64,000 nt of DNA from Bufo bufo (Eukaryota > Chordata > Amphibia > Anura > Bufonidae), in NCBI RefSeq assembly GCF_905171765.1, contig NC_053393.1, positions 70,401,371 to 70,465,370 on the forward strand. Reading direction: 5' to 3'. Within the stretch, counting starts at the first letter, position 1. Every line of letters begins with the position of its first letter. A program made the position numbers and the translations under genes. Positions 47,681-59,159 of the stretch are shown piece by piece. The notes beneath the pieces are model-generated. The model searched no databases. It had not been told where the DNA came from and worked only from the letters and a program-made list of their open reading frames with translations.

Positions 47681-48518
47681 CAGCTCCCTGCTGCTGTGTG
47701 CACAAAGCACAGGGCAGCAGGGAGAGTGTAAAGTCCTATTCACCCTAATAGAGCTCTATTAGGGTGAATATGACAAGGGTTCTACGTTCTAGCCCTTAAG
47801 GAGACTAATAGTTATTAAATAAAAAGTAAAAAAAAGTTTAAACACGCCCCCCAAATATAGAAAACAATATATCGCAATATATATCGCATATCGCACATGC
47901 TTAAAATTATATCGCAATATAGATTTTAGGCTATATCGCCCACCCCTACATCATGTCTCGCTCTGTCCACCAACGTCACGTTGCACCACAGACTGTCCAG
48001 GAGTTGGCAGATGCTTTAGTCCAGGTCTGGGAGGAGATCCCTCAGGAGACCGTCCGCCACCTCATCAGGAGCATGCACAGGCGTTGTAGGGAGGTCATAC
48101 AGGCACGTGGAGGCCACACACACTACTGAGCCTCATTTTGACTTGTTTTAAGGACATTACATCAAAGTTGGATCAGCCTGTAGTGTGCTTTTCCACTTTA
48201 ATTTTGAGTGTGACTCCAAATCCAGACCTCCATGGGTTAAAAAATTTGATTTCCATTTTTTTATTTTTGTGTGATTTTGTTGTCAGCACATTCAACTATG
48301 TAAAGAACAAAGTATTTCAGAAGAATATTTAATTAATTCAGATCTAGGATGTGTTATTTTTGTGTTCCCTTTATTTTTTTTGAGCAGTGTACAACTCCCA
48401 GAATCCTCCTTTCACTTCGCTGGTACTTACAAATACAGCTAAGTAAGTGTGCACGCTGGGAGTTGTAGTTTCACAGCACCTGGAGTGACGCTGATGGTTG
48501 CTGATCCCTGATCTAATA

Positions 48519-48901
48519 TATATAAGCCAAAATCTGCAGTGTGATGTAAGGAGGACCAGTGCTATACATCTTGCCCCTATGTATGACAGTCCTGCAGCCC
48601 GTGTACCCATGACCGGTGGGCTTCTAGATCAGACCACCACCTGGCACAGTGCTGTCAATGTTTACATTCACACTATCCCTTTAAATGCGCTCTAGGTTTG
48701 CAATATGGCTCAAGTGTCCATAGCAACCAATCCGGGTTTTATGTAACCAATGGACGATCTGATTGGTTGCTATGGGAAACACAGTCCCTTGGTATAAGGG
48801 TCATGATATGTGACCGTGGCCCCGCCCCTTATTCTAATGTACATCTACGCCGCGGGTCACACACGGGCGGCTTCGTCATTCCGGTCACCACCGTCTGTTA
48901 C
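48519..48901. other. rrm2b intron 1, 5' end
   Basis: Just downstream of exon 1. It contains a short palindromic repeat at about 48716-48778 (CCATAGCAACCAATCCGG and complement ATTGGTTGCTATGG). No convincing paired p53 site is seen, although human RRM2B has one in intron 1. Confidence 0.5.
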
Positions 48902-48958
48902 CTGTTCTCCCGTACGGCTGCTCTCACCCCCCGGAGGAGAAAGCCTGCTGTCCCCCAT
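48902..48958 (-). CDS. rrm2b: rrm2b coding exon 1
   Basis: Nineteen codons, MGDSRLSPPGGESSRTGEQ, in phase 0, with donor GTAACA directly after CAG. The start context CTCCGCCATGG is a strong Kozak sequence. Human RRM2B also starts MGD. The exon is too short for ORF scans and was found by walking upstream of exon 2. The N-terminal extension is predicted to be disordered. Confidence 0.88.
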
Positions 48959-49150
48959 GGCGGAGCTCGGTGCCGGTGTCTGTGAGGAGGAGGAGGCCGG
49001 GCACAGACTGGGAGTGGCAGCCGACTCCTCCCCATACAGGAGGGGGCTGGACAGATGGCAGCCTCCCAGCCGCGGCCATCACACGGTCCTAGTGCCCATC
49101 AGTTACCCTCAGCTACAGGCCCATAGCCTGAACCCCAGGAACACTGGCAC
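48959..49150 (-). promoter_or_regulatory. rrm2b: Probable rrm2b 5' UTR and promoter
   Basis: The stretch just upstream of the start codon is richer in CpG than the surroundings (CCGCGGCC, CGGAGCTCGG), as expected for a housekeeping-type promoter. No TATA box is obvious. The transcription start is not placed. A plus-strand ORF across it (48810-49214) is considered a shadow. Confidence 0.35.
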
Positions 49151-51537
49151 AGTGCCCCCTCCCCCAGGGCACAGAACCAGCTGCCGTTCATGGAGGTGCC
49201 AACAACATCCATAACAATGAACAATGGGTGTTCTTTGGCACTTCAGCTGCTATGAAACTACAACTCTCAGCATGCACTTGGCTGTCCTTGTAACCCTCAT
49301 AGATTTTAAAGGAGGATTCTGGGAGTTATAGTTTCACAACAGCTGGCGGGCGAAGGTTGCTGATCCCTGCCCTGGTGATGGATAACCTTCGGCGCTCCAG
49401 CTGTGGTAAAACTACGACTCCCAAAGAAATGAATGTAGCATGCTGGGAGTTGTAGTTTCAGCTCAGCTGGAGTGCCCATCACTGGGTATAGCCTGATGCA
49501 CGCGGCCGCGTCCATATTTCGGTCTGCAACCCACATAAAGCCTTGTTCACATTTAGTCCGTGTGTCTGCGATTTATTTATTTATTTTTTACTGACCAACA
49601 GTCTACTACTGCTATGTGAACACATTAAAATAAATGGGTACGTGTGCTGTCCATGGAAAATGTGAACCGCACACGTCAAGGAAAAACGGAAATGTGTACG
49701 GATCCTTTATTTATATTATTTTTGCGGAACCATTCATTTCAAGTTTCTCCGTGTGCAGTCCATGTCCGTATGTCCGTTCCGCAAAATAATAGAACATGTC
49801 CTATTATTGTCCGCATTACGGAGGGTAGGACTGATCGATTAGGGGCCAGCTGTTCCGCAAAATACGGAATGCACACGGATGTCATCCATATTTTTTGCAC
49901 ATCCGTGTTTTGCAGACCGCAAAATACATACGGTCGTGTGCATGAGCCCTAATACGGATCGCTTCTGTCCACCTTCGGTCATGTTCTCATCTGCAAATAC
50001 GGACTAGTACAGGACCTGCAGCGAGACGTTTTTCAGTCTGGATTGCGTGAAGAAAAAATTAAGAATAAGCCTCAACATCTCCGAGCAACCATCAGTGAGA
50101 AACGCATTGCATCCGGACGCCTTCTGTTTTACACACAAGCCCCATTCACGACTATGGGACCAGGGCTGCGTGGAAAACGCACAATATAAAAGATACTGCG
50201 ATTTTCCGGAACGCAGAGATGTGTGAAAGAACGCTCGTGTGCACAGACCCAGTGACATGAACGGGTCAGAATTCAGTCCGGATGCTTTGTGTTCACTACG
50301 TGCGTCATATCTGGTTGTGAAAGAGGCCTCAGTCACACGTGGTTTACTAGCCGGCAGCGATGATGTCACCTGCCGATTACCGGCCGCAGCGATGATGTCA
50401 GTACGGATGGCACACAGCTTTACAGCCACGTAAACATAGAAAGTGTCGGCAGGTAAGAACCATTTGGCCCATCTAGTCTGCCCAATAAACCAGACCAACA
50501 GGCGTCTGTGAAACCATCACGGAGCGGTGGTTATTTTTAACAATTTGCTGCTTTTATGCAGATTTAAATGAACAATGTTTATAATCCCTTTAAGGGTCCA
50601 ATCACGCGTCCGGTGTTCTGCGGATCCGCAATACACCCGCCCGACACCCCCATAGAACTGCAATTGCGGACAAGAATAGAACATCGGCCGCGGTCCGAAA
50701 ATGTGGAAGCAGACAGCACACGGTGTGCTGCCCGCATCCATTCCTGCCCCATAGAAAATGAATGGGTCCGCACCCGTTTCGGATAATTGCGGAACGGGTA
50801 CGGACGTGTGAATGGACCCTTAAGAGGTTGTCCCATCTCATTCCCGAGACCACTAGGGACGCTGGAGCGAGCAGCCGGTAATGGAGCTGTGCAGAAGGAA
50901 GAGAACACATAGGACGGAGCACATATTGCTGCTTTATGCATGCTGGGACCACTTTAAAGTAAGCCACAGGAGCCTCTTAAAGGGAGTCTGATAACCTGTC
51001 AGTACATCCTATTAAAGGGGTTGTCCAGGCATTTGACATTGAGGGCTCTGCTTTATTTGGTGAAATGGTTTTATACAGAGACCACCACTTATTGGCCCCG
51101 GATATATATATTTATATATAATTTTTTTTGCATATATGGTTTATTCCCCACCATAACTTATTTATCCAGTAACATAGCCATGAGGGCTCTGTTTGCCAAA
51201 TTTTGTATGTATGTGTATAGATTACTTTTTTTTTTCCAATGCTGTAGCAGGTATTGAAAAATTTGGAATGAGGGCCCCCACAAGTCCACCTTTTTTTTTT
51301 TGCTGTATCACCCACTATGTAATACAAAAATGACATTAATACCCTGCAGGTCACTCCGTTTATGGCAATACCCAAATTTGATGTATTACTACATTCAATT
51401 TTGGAGGGATATTTATCAAAACTTGTACTAACCAAATCTTAGTTTCCCCTAGCAGCCAATGAGATGGATCCTTTCACTTTCCAAAGGTGCGCTGAAAATT
51501 AAAAGGTGAAATGTAACTGGTTACAATGGGCAACTAA
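49151..51537. repeat. Intergenic, MITE-rich
   Basis: It contains hAT MITE fragments (AAACTACAACTCTCAGCATG near 49255; GGTGATGGATAACC with mirror at about 49374-49483) and GGTCGTGTGCATGAGCCCTA near 49932. It also has a CGCAGAGATGTGTGAAAGA-type repeat near 50210, a TAGAAAGTGTCGGCAGGTAA repeat near 50436-50490, and an element at about 50594-50821 with ends AAGGGTCCAATCACGCGTCC and GGACGTGTGAATGGACCCTT. No gene is seen. Confidence 0.6.
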
Positions 51538-52024
51538 GGCTACGTTCACACTAGCGTTCAGAGCGGATCCGTCTGCTGTCTGCACAGACGGATCCGCTCC
51601 TATAATGCAAACGTTGGGATCTGTTCAGAACGGATCCGTCTGCATTATATTTCAGAAACAAATCTAAGTGTAAAAGTTAGTCAGACGGATCCGTCCTGAC
51701 TTTGCATTGAAAGTCAATGGGGGACGGATCCGTTTGCAATTGCACCATATTGTGTCAACGTCAAACAGATCCGTCCCCATTGACTTACATTGTAAGTCTG
51801 GACGGATGCGTTTGGCTCCGCACGGCCAGGCGGACACCCGAACGCTGCACGCTACGTTCGGGGGTCCGCCTGCTGAGCGGAGCGGAGGACAAACGGTGCT
51901 GAACTGAGCGGATCCGCATCCACTCAGAATGCATTGGGGCTGTACGGATCCGTTCAGGGCCGCTTGTGAGAGCCTTCAAACGGAGCTCACAAGCGGAGCC
52001 CCGAACGCTAGTGTGAAAGTAACC
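51538..52024. mobile_element. Harbinger-like MITE, 487 bp
   Basis: TIR GGCTACGTTCACACTAGCG and diverged complement, with flanks TAA on the left and TTA on the right. It is a sister of 37528-38024, sharing TTGACTTACATTGTAAGTCT and the GAACGCTGCA block. Confidence 0.8.
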
Positions 52025-53613
52025 TTATTTTTCCTTTGTATGTTTTGATAAATTTCCCTCCTTTATTTTTTGGTAAATATCACCACATTCTGCCACCCAC
52101 TACTTTATTTTGTTTTTTTTTCTGCCAGCTGTGTTTTCTGCAGAGATTTTATTGGGTATATGCAACTTTTTCCATCACTTTTTACCCCATTTGCTGGGTG
52201 GCAAGGGAAACAAAAAAGCAATTTGGCATTAGGATGATTTTTTTATATATTTTATTTCTCCTTTTAGTGGGATAAATATGATCGTTTGAAAGCAGTGATA
52301 AGTAATATTTAAAATATTAAAATATTGATAAGTCTCAAATGGACTTGACCATGCAGCAACTTGCATTACAGGATACACTGCAGTACATCTGTATCGCATA
52401 GACTGCCACGCCGTGCGGCTGAGACCTGACGAGATATTCTGGAAAAGGCTCCTGTACACTTTTTTTTGTCCACACCCAAACCACGGTAGTGTCGTTTGCA
52501 ACGCAGCGCAAGTGTGACACGACCATGCGGTGTAGTTGTACTTTAACGTATTAGAACTGAATTGTTTATGGTCACACGATAATCTGCAAAACCATGTGGT
52601 CATCAACAATGAACCGCGAATAATCAGTTTGCTTCTAAAGCGTTAGCGCTCATAGACACAACTGTTGGGGTTTTTGGGGTCCGCAAATCACAGATAACGA
52701 CCATGTGCATTGCACATTTTGAGGAAAGTTACATCCTGCCACAAAACGGACACATGTTCTATATTTGTGTGGAGCCGCGGAACAGAACTATGGATGCCGA
52801 TAGCACACGGTATGCTGTCTGCATCTTTTGCGGCCCCATTGAAATGAATGGGTCCACACCTGTTCTGCAAAATTGCCGAGCCAGAAATACAGACATGTGG
52901 GAACGGACTCTAAGTCGGCAGCAGAAGTCATCGCTGGTCGTGACCCTCAAGCCACTGCATAGAAAATTCTATGGCTGCCGTGTTCCCTATGCTTAGGGCC
53001 AGTCCTGCTTGGTTGTCATGGCCGTTACAGGCTTCGGCGGCAGTAATATACAATTCTGCAGGGTTCCGTTTGGTCCAATCCTAGTAGGTGTAATTCAGGA
53101 GGGAGAACATAGCCATGTTAGTGAAGGGCCCACCAACATCTGAAGTAGAAGTAATGCTACTTAGAGAAGTTACTTTTTTTATTATTGCATTGTACTCATT
53201 TAAAGCAAATCATTTTTAATTGGTCTTCATTAAAAACTATGGAGCCCTTTGTTCTGTACAGGGCTGACATGCTGTAGTAGCACCCTTGGGATTTTCTATC
53301 AGACCAGGAGCAGACGGACACCTTATCTCTGCTCTCTGACCTCCTAAACACCCATAAGAATGTGGCTTATATAAGTGTTTATTACCTCTTAGTAGTTTAG
53401 AGATGGTTTATTAGATGAACCGCATAAAGTGAAAGTACCAGTCACACAAGTTAACCCTTTGTGACAGACCATCAATATTTTTAATAAAGGCCAATTGAAA
53501 AAAAATGCAATCATGAAAAAAAAAAAAAAAACTTGCCTCCAAAAGGTGTACTATACTATAAAATGTCATCGGATAAGGCCAAGTTCACACTTTAGTTATT
53601 TACATCAGAGTTA
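52025..53613. other. Intergenic, mostly unassigned
   Basis: AT-rich sequence with a GGGGTCCGCAAATCACAG repeat near 52677-52920. No gene or RNA is seen. Confidence 0.4.
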
Positions 53614-53908
53614 GGCTACATGCACACAATCGTATGCGTTTTGCAGTCCGCAAAAATAAAATAAAAATGACATCCGTATGTCACTTTTTTTTTTGCGGAT
53701 CCATTGCAACGATGCCTAAAACGGACAAGAATAGGACATGTTCTATTTTTTTTTTTTGCGGGACCACGGAACGGACATACTGATACGGACAGCACAAGGG
53801 GTGCTGTCTGCATTTCTTTGCGGACCTATTGAAATGAATGGGTCCGCATCCTATCCACAAAAAAAAAAAAGGGACGGACACTAAAACAATGTTCGTGTGC
53901 ATGCAGCC
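53614..53908. mobile_element. Harbinger-like MITE, 295 bp
   Basis: TIR GGCTACATGCACACAATCG and diverged complement (GTGTGCATGCAGCC), flanked by TTA at 53611-53613 and 53909-53911. The interior contains AAAACGGACAAGAATAGGAC. Confidence 0.82.
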
Positions 53909-53984
53909 TTATTGTGAGCCAAAACCAGGTGCGAGTCAAAAGCACATAACAGGTGCAGATCGTCACTACTGGTTTTGGCTCACA

Positions 53985-54243
53985 ATAAGCTCATTCAGAC
54001 GGCCGTATGCTGTCCGCAAAAATACTGATAGCTATCCGTTTTTTTGCGGATCCGCAAAAAAAATGAAACATGTCCTATACTTGTCCGTGAAAATCAGGAC
54101 ATGGCCCCATTGAAGTCTATGGGTCCGCAAAAATACTGAATGCTATCCGTTTTTTTGCGGATCCGTTTTTTTGCGGATCCGCAAAAAAACGGATAGCATT
54201 CAGTATTTTTGCGGACAGCATACGGCCGTCTGAATGAGCCCTA
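53985..54243. repeat. Palindromic MITE with perfect inner hairpin
   Basis: Ends GCTCATTCAGACGGCCGTAT and complement. The right half (about 54120-54205) is a perfect hairpin built on AAATACTGAATGCTATCCGT and a GCGGATCCG core. Confidence 0.8.
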
Positions 54244-55491
54244 ACTGATGGAAATAACGGACCATATAACTGAAATGTGAATTACGCCTTAGAAATAAAC
54301 CCAGCAAAAATGCAAGAAATAGGCCAAACTACTGAAGTGCTCAGGTGGTTTCTATGCATTATTCGCCTTTTCCACCAATGTGTAATGCCATTTACCTTGG
54401 TTGTCAGCTGTACAGGTAAAGTAATAAAATAGGGCCTGGCTATTCTATTACTGCACCAACCAAACAGTACTTAGGCTGGTCAACCAGTTAAGGAACACGC
54501 CCGGTAACTCATACACTGCTATGTCTGAGGCTAGGGCTACACTGGTCACAGCCCGCTAGTGGTTTATCTTCACACGAATAGAGCAAAACCGCAAACAGAC
54601 ATTGGTTGATGCTTCTACAGCGTCAATCCAGACAACGCACCAAGAAGGGTCATGCGACTTCTTGGAGTGCAGCGGTTGCGGCTTTCAACGGCGGCCTCTA
54701 ACAGAATTTTACAGCGGAATCTGTGGAAAAACTGTAAGCAGGCCCTTAGAGGAACGGCTAAAAGGGAGAAAGGTGTCTGTTCTAATCCCCATCTGCTTAT
54801 TGGCTCATGCACACGACCATATGCCCTCCGAGACATAAGGTCCATGAGCGGGCCATATGCACAGCATCATAAGTTACTATGATACTGTGCGCATCGGGCT
54901 GCCCTCGGGGCTATTGTCCTGTACTCCTATGATCATATATTTTTTTATCACATTACACTGCTCATTTCCACGCTATGACCACCCTGCAATCCATCAGTGG
55001 AAAAAGCGTCAGCCTCTCTGGTGGCCGGGACCAAGGGAGCTCGCATAGGCTGGTGCTTTTTCATATAGTGTCCAAGCACAACCACCACTGATGGATTGCA
55101 GGGTGGTCTGTAACCACGGAAACGAGCAGTGTATAATGTGATGGAAAAATGAATCCAGCCAGCAAAGGAAACAATATGGACAATCACAATACATTAGTAA
55201 GTGCCTTGTATTAATGGCATCTACGTGATAAATGCCACTTGCAGAAGTGAGACAACCCCTTTATGTTTCTGCCCAGTTCTGTCCACTAACAGCTACGCGA
55301 TTTCCTCTTTTTTAATGGATGATTGGTAAAAACGGAAGTCTTCTGCTTGTATCAGTCATTCAATCCAGGGCCACATTTTTTCCGGTTCCTCTAACGGAAG
55401 AGTCAACGCAAATGTGAACAATTCCTTATCCAAGATGTACAAGGAGAGAAGACATTAGAAGTTCTTTCAGCCAATCAGCAAATACCTAGAG
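54244..55491. other. Intergenic with a foldback repeat
   Basis: A foldback at about 54941-55149 has arms containing CACCCTGCAATCCATCAGTG and complement. The rest is unassigned. No gene is seen. Confidence 0.5.
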
Positions 55492-55629
55492 CTGGGATGG
55501 CCAACCTGCGGCTCTCCACCTGTCTTAAAACTACAACTCCCACCATGCCCTGCTGTAGCCTGATAACTGTAGGCATGCTGTGAGTTGTCGTTTTGCAACA
55601 GCTGGAGAGCCTCAGATTGGCCATCCCTG
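55492..55629. mobile_element. hAT-type MITE, 138 bp, perfect target duplication
   Basis: Ends CTGGGATGGCCAACCTG and diverged complement ending GGCCATCCCTG. The 8-base duplication ACCTAGAG is at 55484-55491 and 55630-55637. It belongs to the AAACTACAACTCCCA family. Confidence 0.9.
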
Positions 55630-55912
55630 ACCTAGAGGACCAACAACCCTGACTGAACAAGGAGCAGGGTGGCAGACGGGGTCATCTCCCACCTGACCAG
55701 TTAAGTTTCCAGGCACGTAGCCCCCCAAGCCATCCCAGGACTCATGCAATGCATCAGTCACAAAATCTTAACGATCATGTCCGTAAAATGCTATGACCGT
55801 GATGGCGAAGCTTTTAGAAACAGAGTTCCCAGACTGCAACCCAAAACCCACTTATTTAATCGCAAAGTGCCAACATGGCAATTTAACCTGAATACTACAG
55901 TCCAGTAAAGTA

Positions 55913-57539
55913 CAGGGTGGGCCATTTATATGGATACACCTTAATAAAATGGGAATGGTTGGTGATATTAACTTCCTGTTTGTGGCACATTAGTATATGT
56001 GAGAGGGGAAACTTTTCAAGATGGGTGGTGACCATGGCGGCCATTTTGAATCCAACTTTAGTTTTTTCGATAGGAAGAGGGTCATGTGACACATCAAACT
56101 TATTGGGAATTTCACAAGAAAAACAATGGTGTGCTTGGTTTTAACATAACTTTATTCTTTCATGAGTTATTTAAAAGTTTCTGACCACTTATAAAAATGT
56201 GTTCAATGTGCTGCCCATTGTGTTGGATTGTCAATGCAACCCTCTTCTCCGACTCTTCACACACTGATAGCAACACCGCAGGAGAAATGCTAGCACAGGC
56301 TTCCAGTATCCGTAGTTTCAGGTGCTGCACATCTCGTATCTTCACAGCATAGACAATTGCCTTCAGATGACCCCAAAGATAAAAGTCTAAGGGGGTCAGA
56401 TCGGGAGACCTTGGGGGCCATTCAACTGGCCCACGACGACCAATCCACTTTCCAGGAAACTGTTCATCTAGGAATGCTCGGACCTGACACCCATAATGTG
56501 GTGGTGCACCATCTTGCTGGGAAAACTCAGGGAACGTGCCAGCTTCAGTGCATAAAGAGGGAAACACATCATCATGTAGCAATTTCGCATATCCAGTGGC
56601 CTTGAGGTTTCCATTGATGAAGAATGGCCCCACTATCTTTGTACCCCATATACCACACCATCAATATTTTTGTTCCAACAGTCTTGGAGGGATCTATCCA
56701 ATGTGGGTTAGTGTCAGACCAATAGCGGTGGTTTTGTTTGTTAACTTCACCATTCACATAAAAGTTTGCCTCATCACTGAACAAAATCTTCTGTGTAAAC
56801 TGAGGGTCCTGTTCCAATTTTTGTTTTGCCCATTCAGCAAATTCAGTGCGCCGATCTGAGTCATCCTCGTTGAGATGCTGCAGTAGCTGGAGTTTGTAAG
56901 GGTGCCATTTGTGAGTAGCTAATATCCGCCGAAGGGATGTTCGACTAATGCCACTCTCCAGTGACATGCGGCGAGTGATACGCTGTGGGCTCTTGCTGAC
57001 TGAAGCTAGGACAGCCACTGATGTCTCTTCATTAGAGACAGATTTCATGCGTCCACATTTTGGCAAATCCAACACTGAACCAGTTTCAGGAAACTTAGCA
57101 AGCAGTTTGCTAACTGTAGCATGGGAGATGGGTGGTCTCGTAGGGTGTCTTGCATTGAAATCTGCTGCAATGACCCGGTTACTGCGTTCACCAGACATCA
57201 ACACAATTTCTATCCGCTCCTCACGTGTTAACCTCGGCGACATGTCAATGGCTGTAAACAAGAGAAACTTGTAAATAACTCATGAAAGAATAAAGTTACG
57301 TAAAAACCAAGCACACCATTGTTTTTCGTGTGAAATTCCCAATAAGTTTGATGTGTCACATGACCCTCTTCCTATTGAAAAAACTAAAGTTGGATTCAAA
57401 ATGGCCGACTTCAAAATGGTCACCACCCATCTTGAAAATGTTTCCCCCCTCACATATACTAATGTGCCACAAGCAGGAAGTTAATATCACCAACCATTCC
57501 CATTTTATTAAGGTGTATCCATATAAATGGCCCACCCTG
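55913..57539 (-). mobile_element. Tc1/mariner element, DD41D spacing, 1627 bp
   Basis: TIR CAGGGTGGGCCATTTATAT and its complement, flanked by TA at 55911-55912 and 57540-57541. The inverted similarity extends inward more than 200 bases (GGAATGGTTGGTGATATTAA and complement). It encodes a frameshifted transposase on the minus strand. It lies between rrm2b and ubr5. Confidence 0.93.
56160..57243 (-). pseudogene. Mariner-type transposase (DD41D), one frameshift
   Basis: The start MSPRLTREERIEIVLMSGER opens an N-terminal helix-turn-helix region (SHATVSKLLAKF). Then come SGISRTSLRRIL and the first catalytic Asp in LFSDEANFYVNG. A frameshift near 56640, after VGTKILMVWY, moves the rest into the next frame: GPFFINGNLKATGY, the second Asp in QQDGAPPHY, and the third in SPDLTPLDFYLWG. 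I count 41 residues between the last two Asp, the spacing reported for the DD41D (Visitor) family. Apart from the frameshift it is nearly full length, so the copy is fairly young. Confidence 0.88.
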
Positions 57540-58694
57540 TATATCTTCCATGTACTTTATCATGTAGCTATAATAGCTTGCTTACATTCAGTGCGCGGCC
57601 TGTGCCGTTCATAGTGCGCCCTGCGCTGATGAATGGCAGGAAAAGTCTAAGGCATATTGGTACACCATAGACTTTTTCCAGGGTGCCCACAGAGAAGGCT
57701 GAGTGCCGCCTCTGGCACCCGTACCATAGGTTCGCCACCACTGTGCTGTGGAATAGGTTGGCGCTATACCAGTAAAATAAGTAACACTAAGTTTGGAAAT
57801 AACGCAAAGACTTACTGTAGGTTTTTTCAGTTTGTTTTGGTTGTTTTTTACTAAAAAGCTTTCATTTAATGTAAAAACAGCAGAGATCAGCTTTGAGTTG
57901 TATTGTCCCATTTGCTTAGGAATTGACAGAGCATAATAAAGTGAACCATGACTTTTAAAAAAAGGCGACGGCGAGTGATTATAACATAAATGACAGAAGG
58001 ATTTTGTACATGCAGATGATCAGAAACCCATGGTTAACAAATCGTTCCAGTCTTGGTCAGACCAAGTTCCAGGCAAGTGACACGTCAAAAGAAAATAGTG
58101 CAACATAAGCTCAATATTTCAATATCTGGATATCACTTTTACAAGTTTAATATACATCATGTACATCACAGTAGCCAAACTACAAATTAAATAGCATGGG
58201 GAGGGGGAAGGAAAAAAAAAAAATGTACCCAAACATTCCCACACATAAAAAAGTTAGGGGGAACAGATTTTTTTTTTCTTTTTACATTGCAATTGCTTTT
58301 TACCGTCCTTCCAAGAGACAGTCAGGAAAGTTTCCAGAAAGGCAGTAAGTGAATAGTCAAACATATTAACCTGGTCTTCTCACTATTCATCACAGTGTCA
58401 TACCTGCTGCTGTCCTATTCCTTGGGATGGGCACAGCCTTGCTAAACCGTAATTCAGAACGTGCTAGGGGGAAATCAAAAACGTCTGTACCTTCAATTGA
58501 CTTAGGAATGTCTTGACCCAACTGGTGTTAGCAGTGCTCGTGTGATCGAAGCACCAAGAGTCCTTGATAGACCACCAGGGCAGGTGACAGCATTACCCTT
58601 CATATCTCGCTTTAGACTGACAAATGGAAAAAAAAGATCTACAAAAGGCTTTTGTTTAACTAGGTATATTACAGAGGCGCACGCTTTATTTACT
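57540..58694 (-). other. ubr5: Probable ubr5 3' UTR
   Basis: Sequence following the ubr5 stop codon, free of recognisable repeats from about 57640 to 58694, as expected of a conserved UTR. Minus-strand polyadenylation-like signals are AATAAA at about 58685 (only a few bases after the stop), and ATTAAA near 58147 and 57867. The real end is not determined. Confidence 0.45.
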
Positions 58695-58907
58695 CTACAC
58701 AAAACCAAAGTTCTTGGTTTTAATAGCGAGTAGTAACTTCTGCTTGAGAATCTGTTTGGAGGAGTAAAGAGGGACGTAGAGGCGGGAGATGCAGGTGTTA
58801 GCTGTTGGGAGGTGTTGGTCGTCTGGCGGGCGGATAGTGATGGATGGCATGGGTTGAAATCCTTCCTCACTTGCCGGTAAAGATGGGCTTGACGTCCAGA
58901 AATAGAC
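58695..58907 (-). CDS. ubr5: ubr5 last coding exon
   Basis: Seventy codons plus stop TAG (58697-58695). The acceptor is CCTGTCTCTAG. It encodes [20 protein letters not shown], a proline-rich [17 protein letters not shown] segment, and the end [10 protein letters not shown]. The Cys in TANTC is 31 residues from the end, the position of the HECT catalytic cysteine (human Cys2768). Confidence 0.97.
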   Translation of the reverse strand, partial: VYFWTSSPSLPASEEGFQPMPSITIRPPDDQHLPTANTCISRLYVPLYSSKQILKQKLLLAIKTKNFGFV

Positions 58908-58994
58908 CTAGAGACAGGGAACAACCATTACATTGCTGTTTTTGTTTTGCAAAATGGTATTTCCATCTCAGACAATGGGGGCATATCGCTAGGA

Positions 58995-59151
58995 CAGTGA
59001 TGGCTAACCTCCGGCAATCCAGCTGTGGTGAAACTACAACTCCCAGCATGCTCCATTCATTTCTGTGTTGTTCTGAGAACAGCCAAGCAAGTGTGCATCT
59101 TGGGAGTTGTAGTTTTACCGCAGCTGGAGTGCTGGAGGTTAGCCATCACTG
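58995..59151. mobile_element. hAT-type MITE, 157 bp
   Basis: Ends CAGTGATGGCTAACCTCC and complement. The target duplication is CGCTAGGA (58987-58994) and TGCTAGGA (59152-59159). It is inserted into a GGGGGCATATC-type palindromic repeat in the last ubr5 intron. Confidence 0.88.
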
Positions 59152-59159
59152 TGCTAGGA

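Larger units (their letters stand above)
45777..47948. mobile_element. hAT-type element, 2172 bp, with G-rich array
   Basis: Termini TAGGGGTGGGCGATATAG and complement ending ATCGCCCACCCCTA. The target duplication is CATCATGT (45769-45776 and 47949-47956), perfect. GATATA repeats lie near both ends. The interior holds a 278-base palindrome, a G-rich minisatellite and, at about 47680-47840, a module shared with 20879-22022. It has no transposase. Confidence 0.9.
44924..48128 (+). pseudogene. Tc1 DD34E transposase, interrupted by one insertion
   Basis: The N-terminus [20 protein letters not shown] starts a paired-like DNA-binding region (helix-turn-helix around [12 protein letters not shown]), followed by a basic GGGRRRATT hinge. 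Catalytic residues are the Asp in FTDESRF, the Asp in MQDNARPH and the Glu in [11 protein letters not shown], with 34 residues between the last two. [11 protein letters not shown] box is present. The frame is open to 45776, where a hAT element enters, and continues open from 47957 to TGA at 48128. I see no other stop or frameshift, so the inactivation is recent. The start was chosen at 44924 rather than 44879 because it matches the usual family N-terminus. Confidence 0.9.
44627..48389 (+). mobile_element. Tc1 element (DD34E), split by a hAT element
   Basis: TIRs start CACTGTTCAAAAAAATAAAG and end with the complement TTTTGAGCAGTG, flanked by TA at 44625-44626 and 48390-48391. Without the hAT insertion (45777-47948 plus one target copy) it would be about 1.58 kb, a full-length Tc1. 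It lies in rrm2b intron 1, antisense to the gene. Confidence 0.92.
44585..48510. mobile_element. hAT-type MITE split by a Tc1 element
   Basis: Flanked by a perfect 8-base duplication ATCTAATA (44577-44584 and 48511-48518). The ends are CAGAGATCAGCCACCTCC and a complement ending GCTGATCCCTG. Its own sequence is only 44585-44626 and 48390-48510, about 160 bases. The rest is the inserted Tc1. It is the same family as 19259-19405. Confidence 0.8.

Noticed and set aside
46430..47731. Repeat ORFs on both strands
   Set aside because: Translations of the G-rich minisatellite inside a hAT element.
48810..49214. Plus-strand ORF of 134 codons across the rrm2b start region
   Set aside because: Antisense shadow of a CpG-rich 5' region. 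No homology, and the minus-strand exon 1 explains the conserved part.
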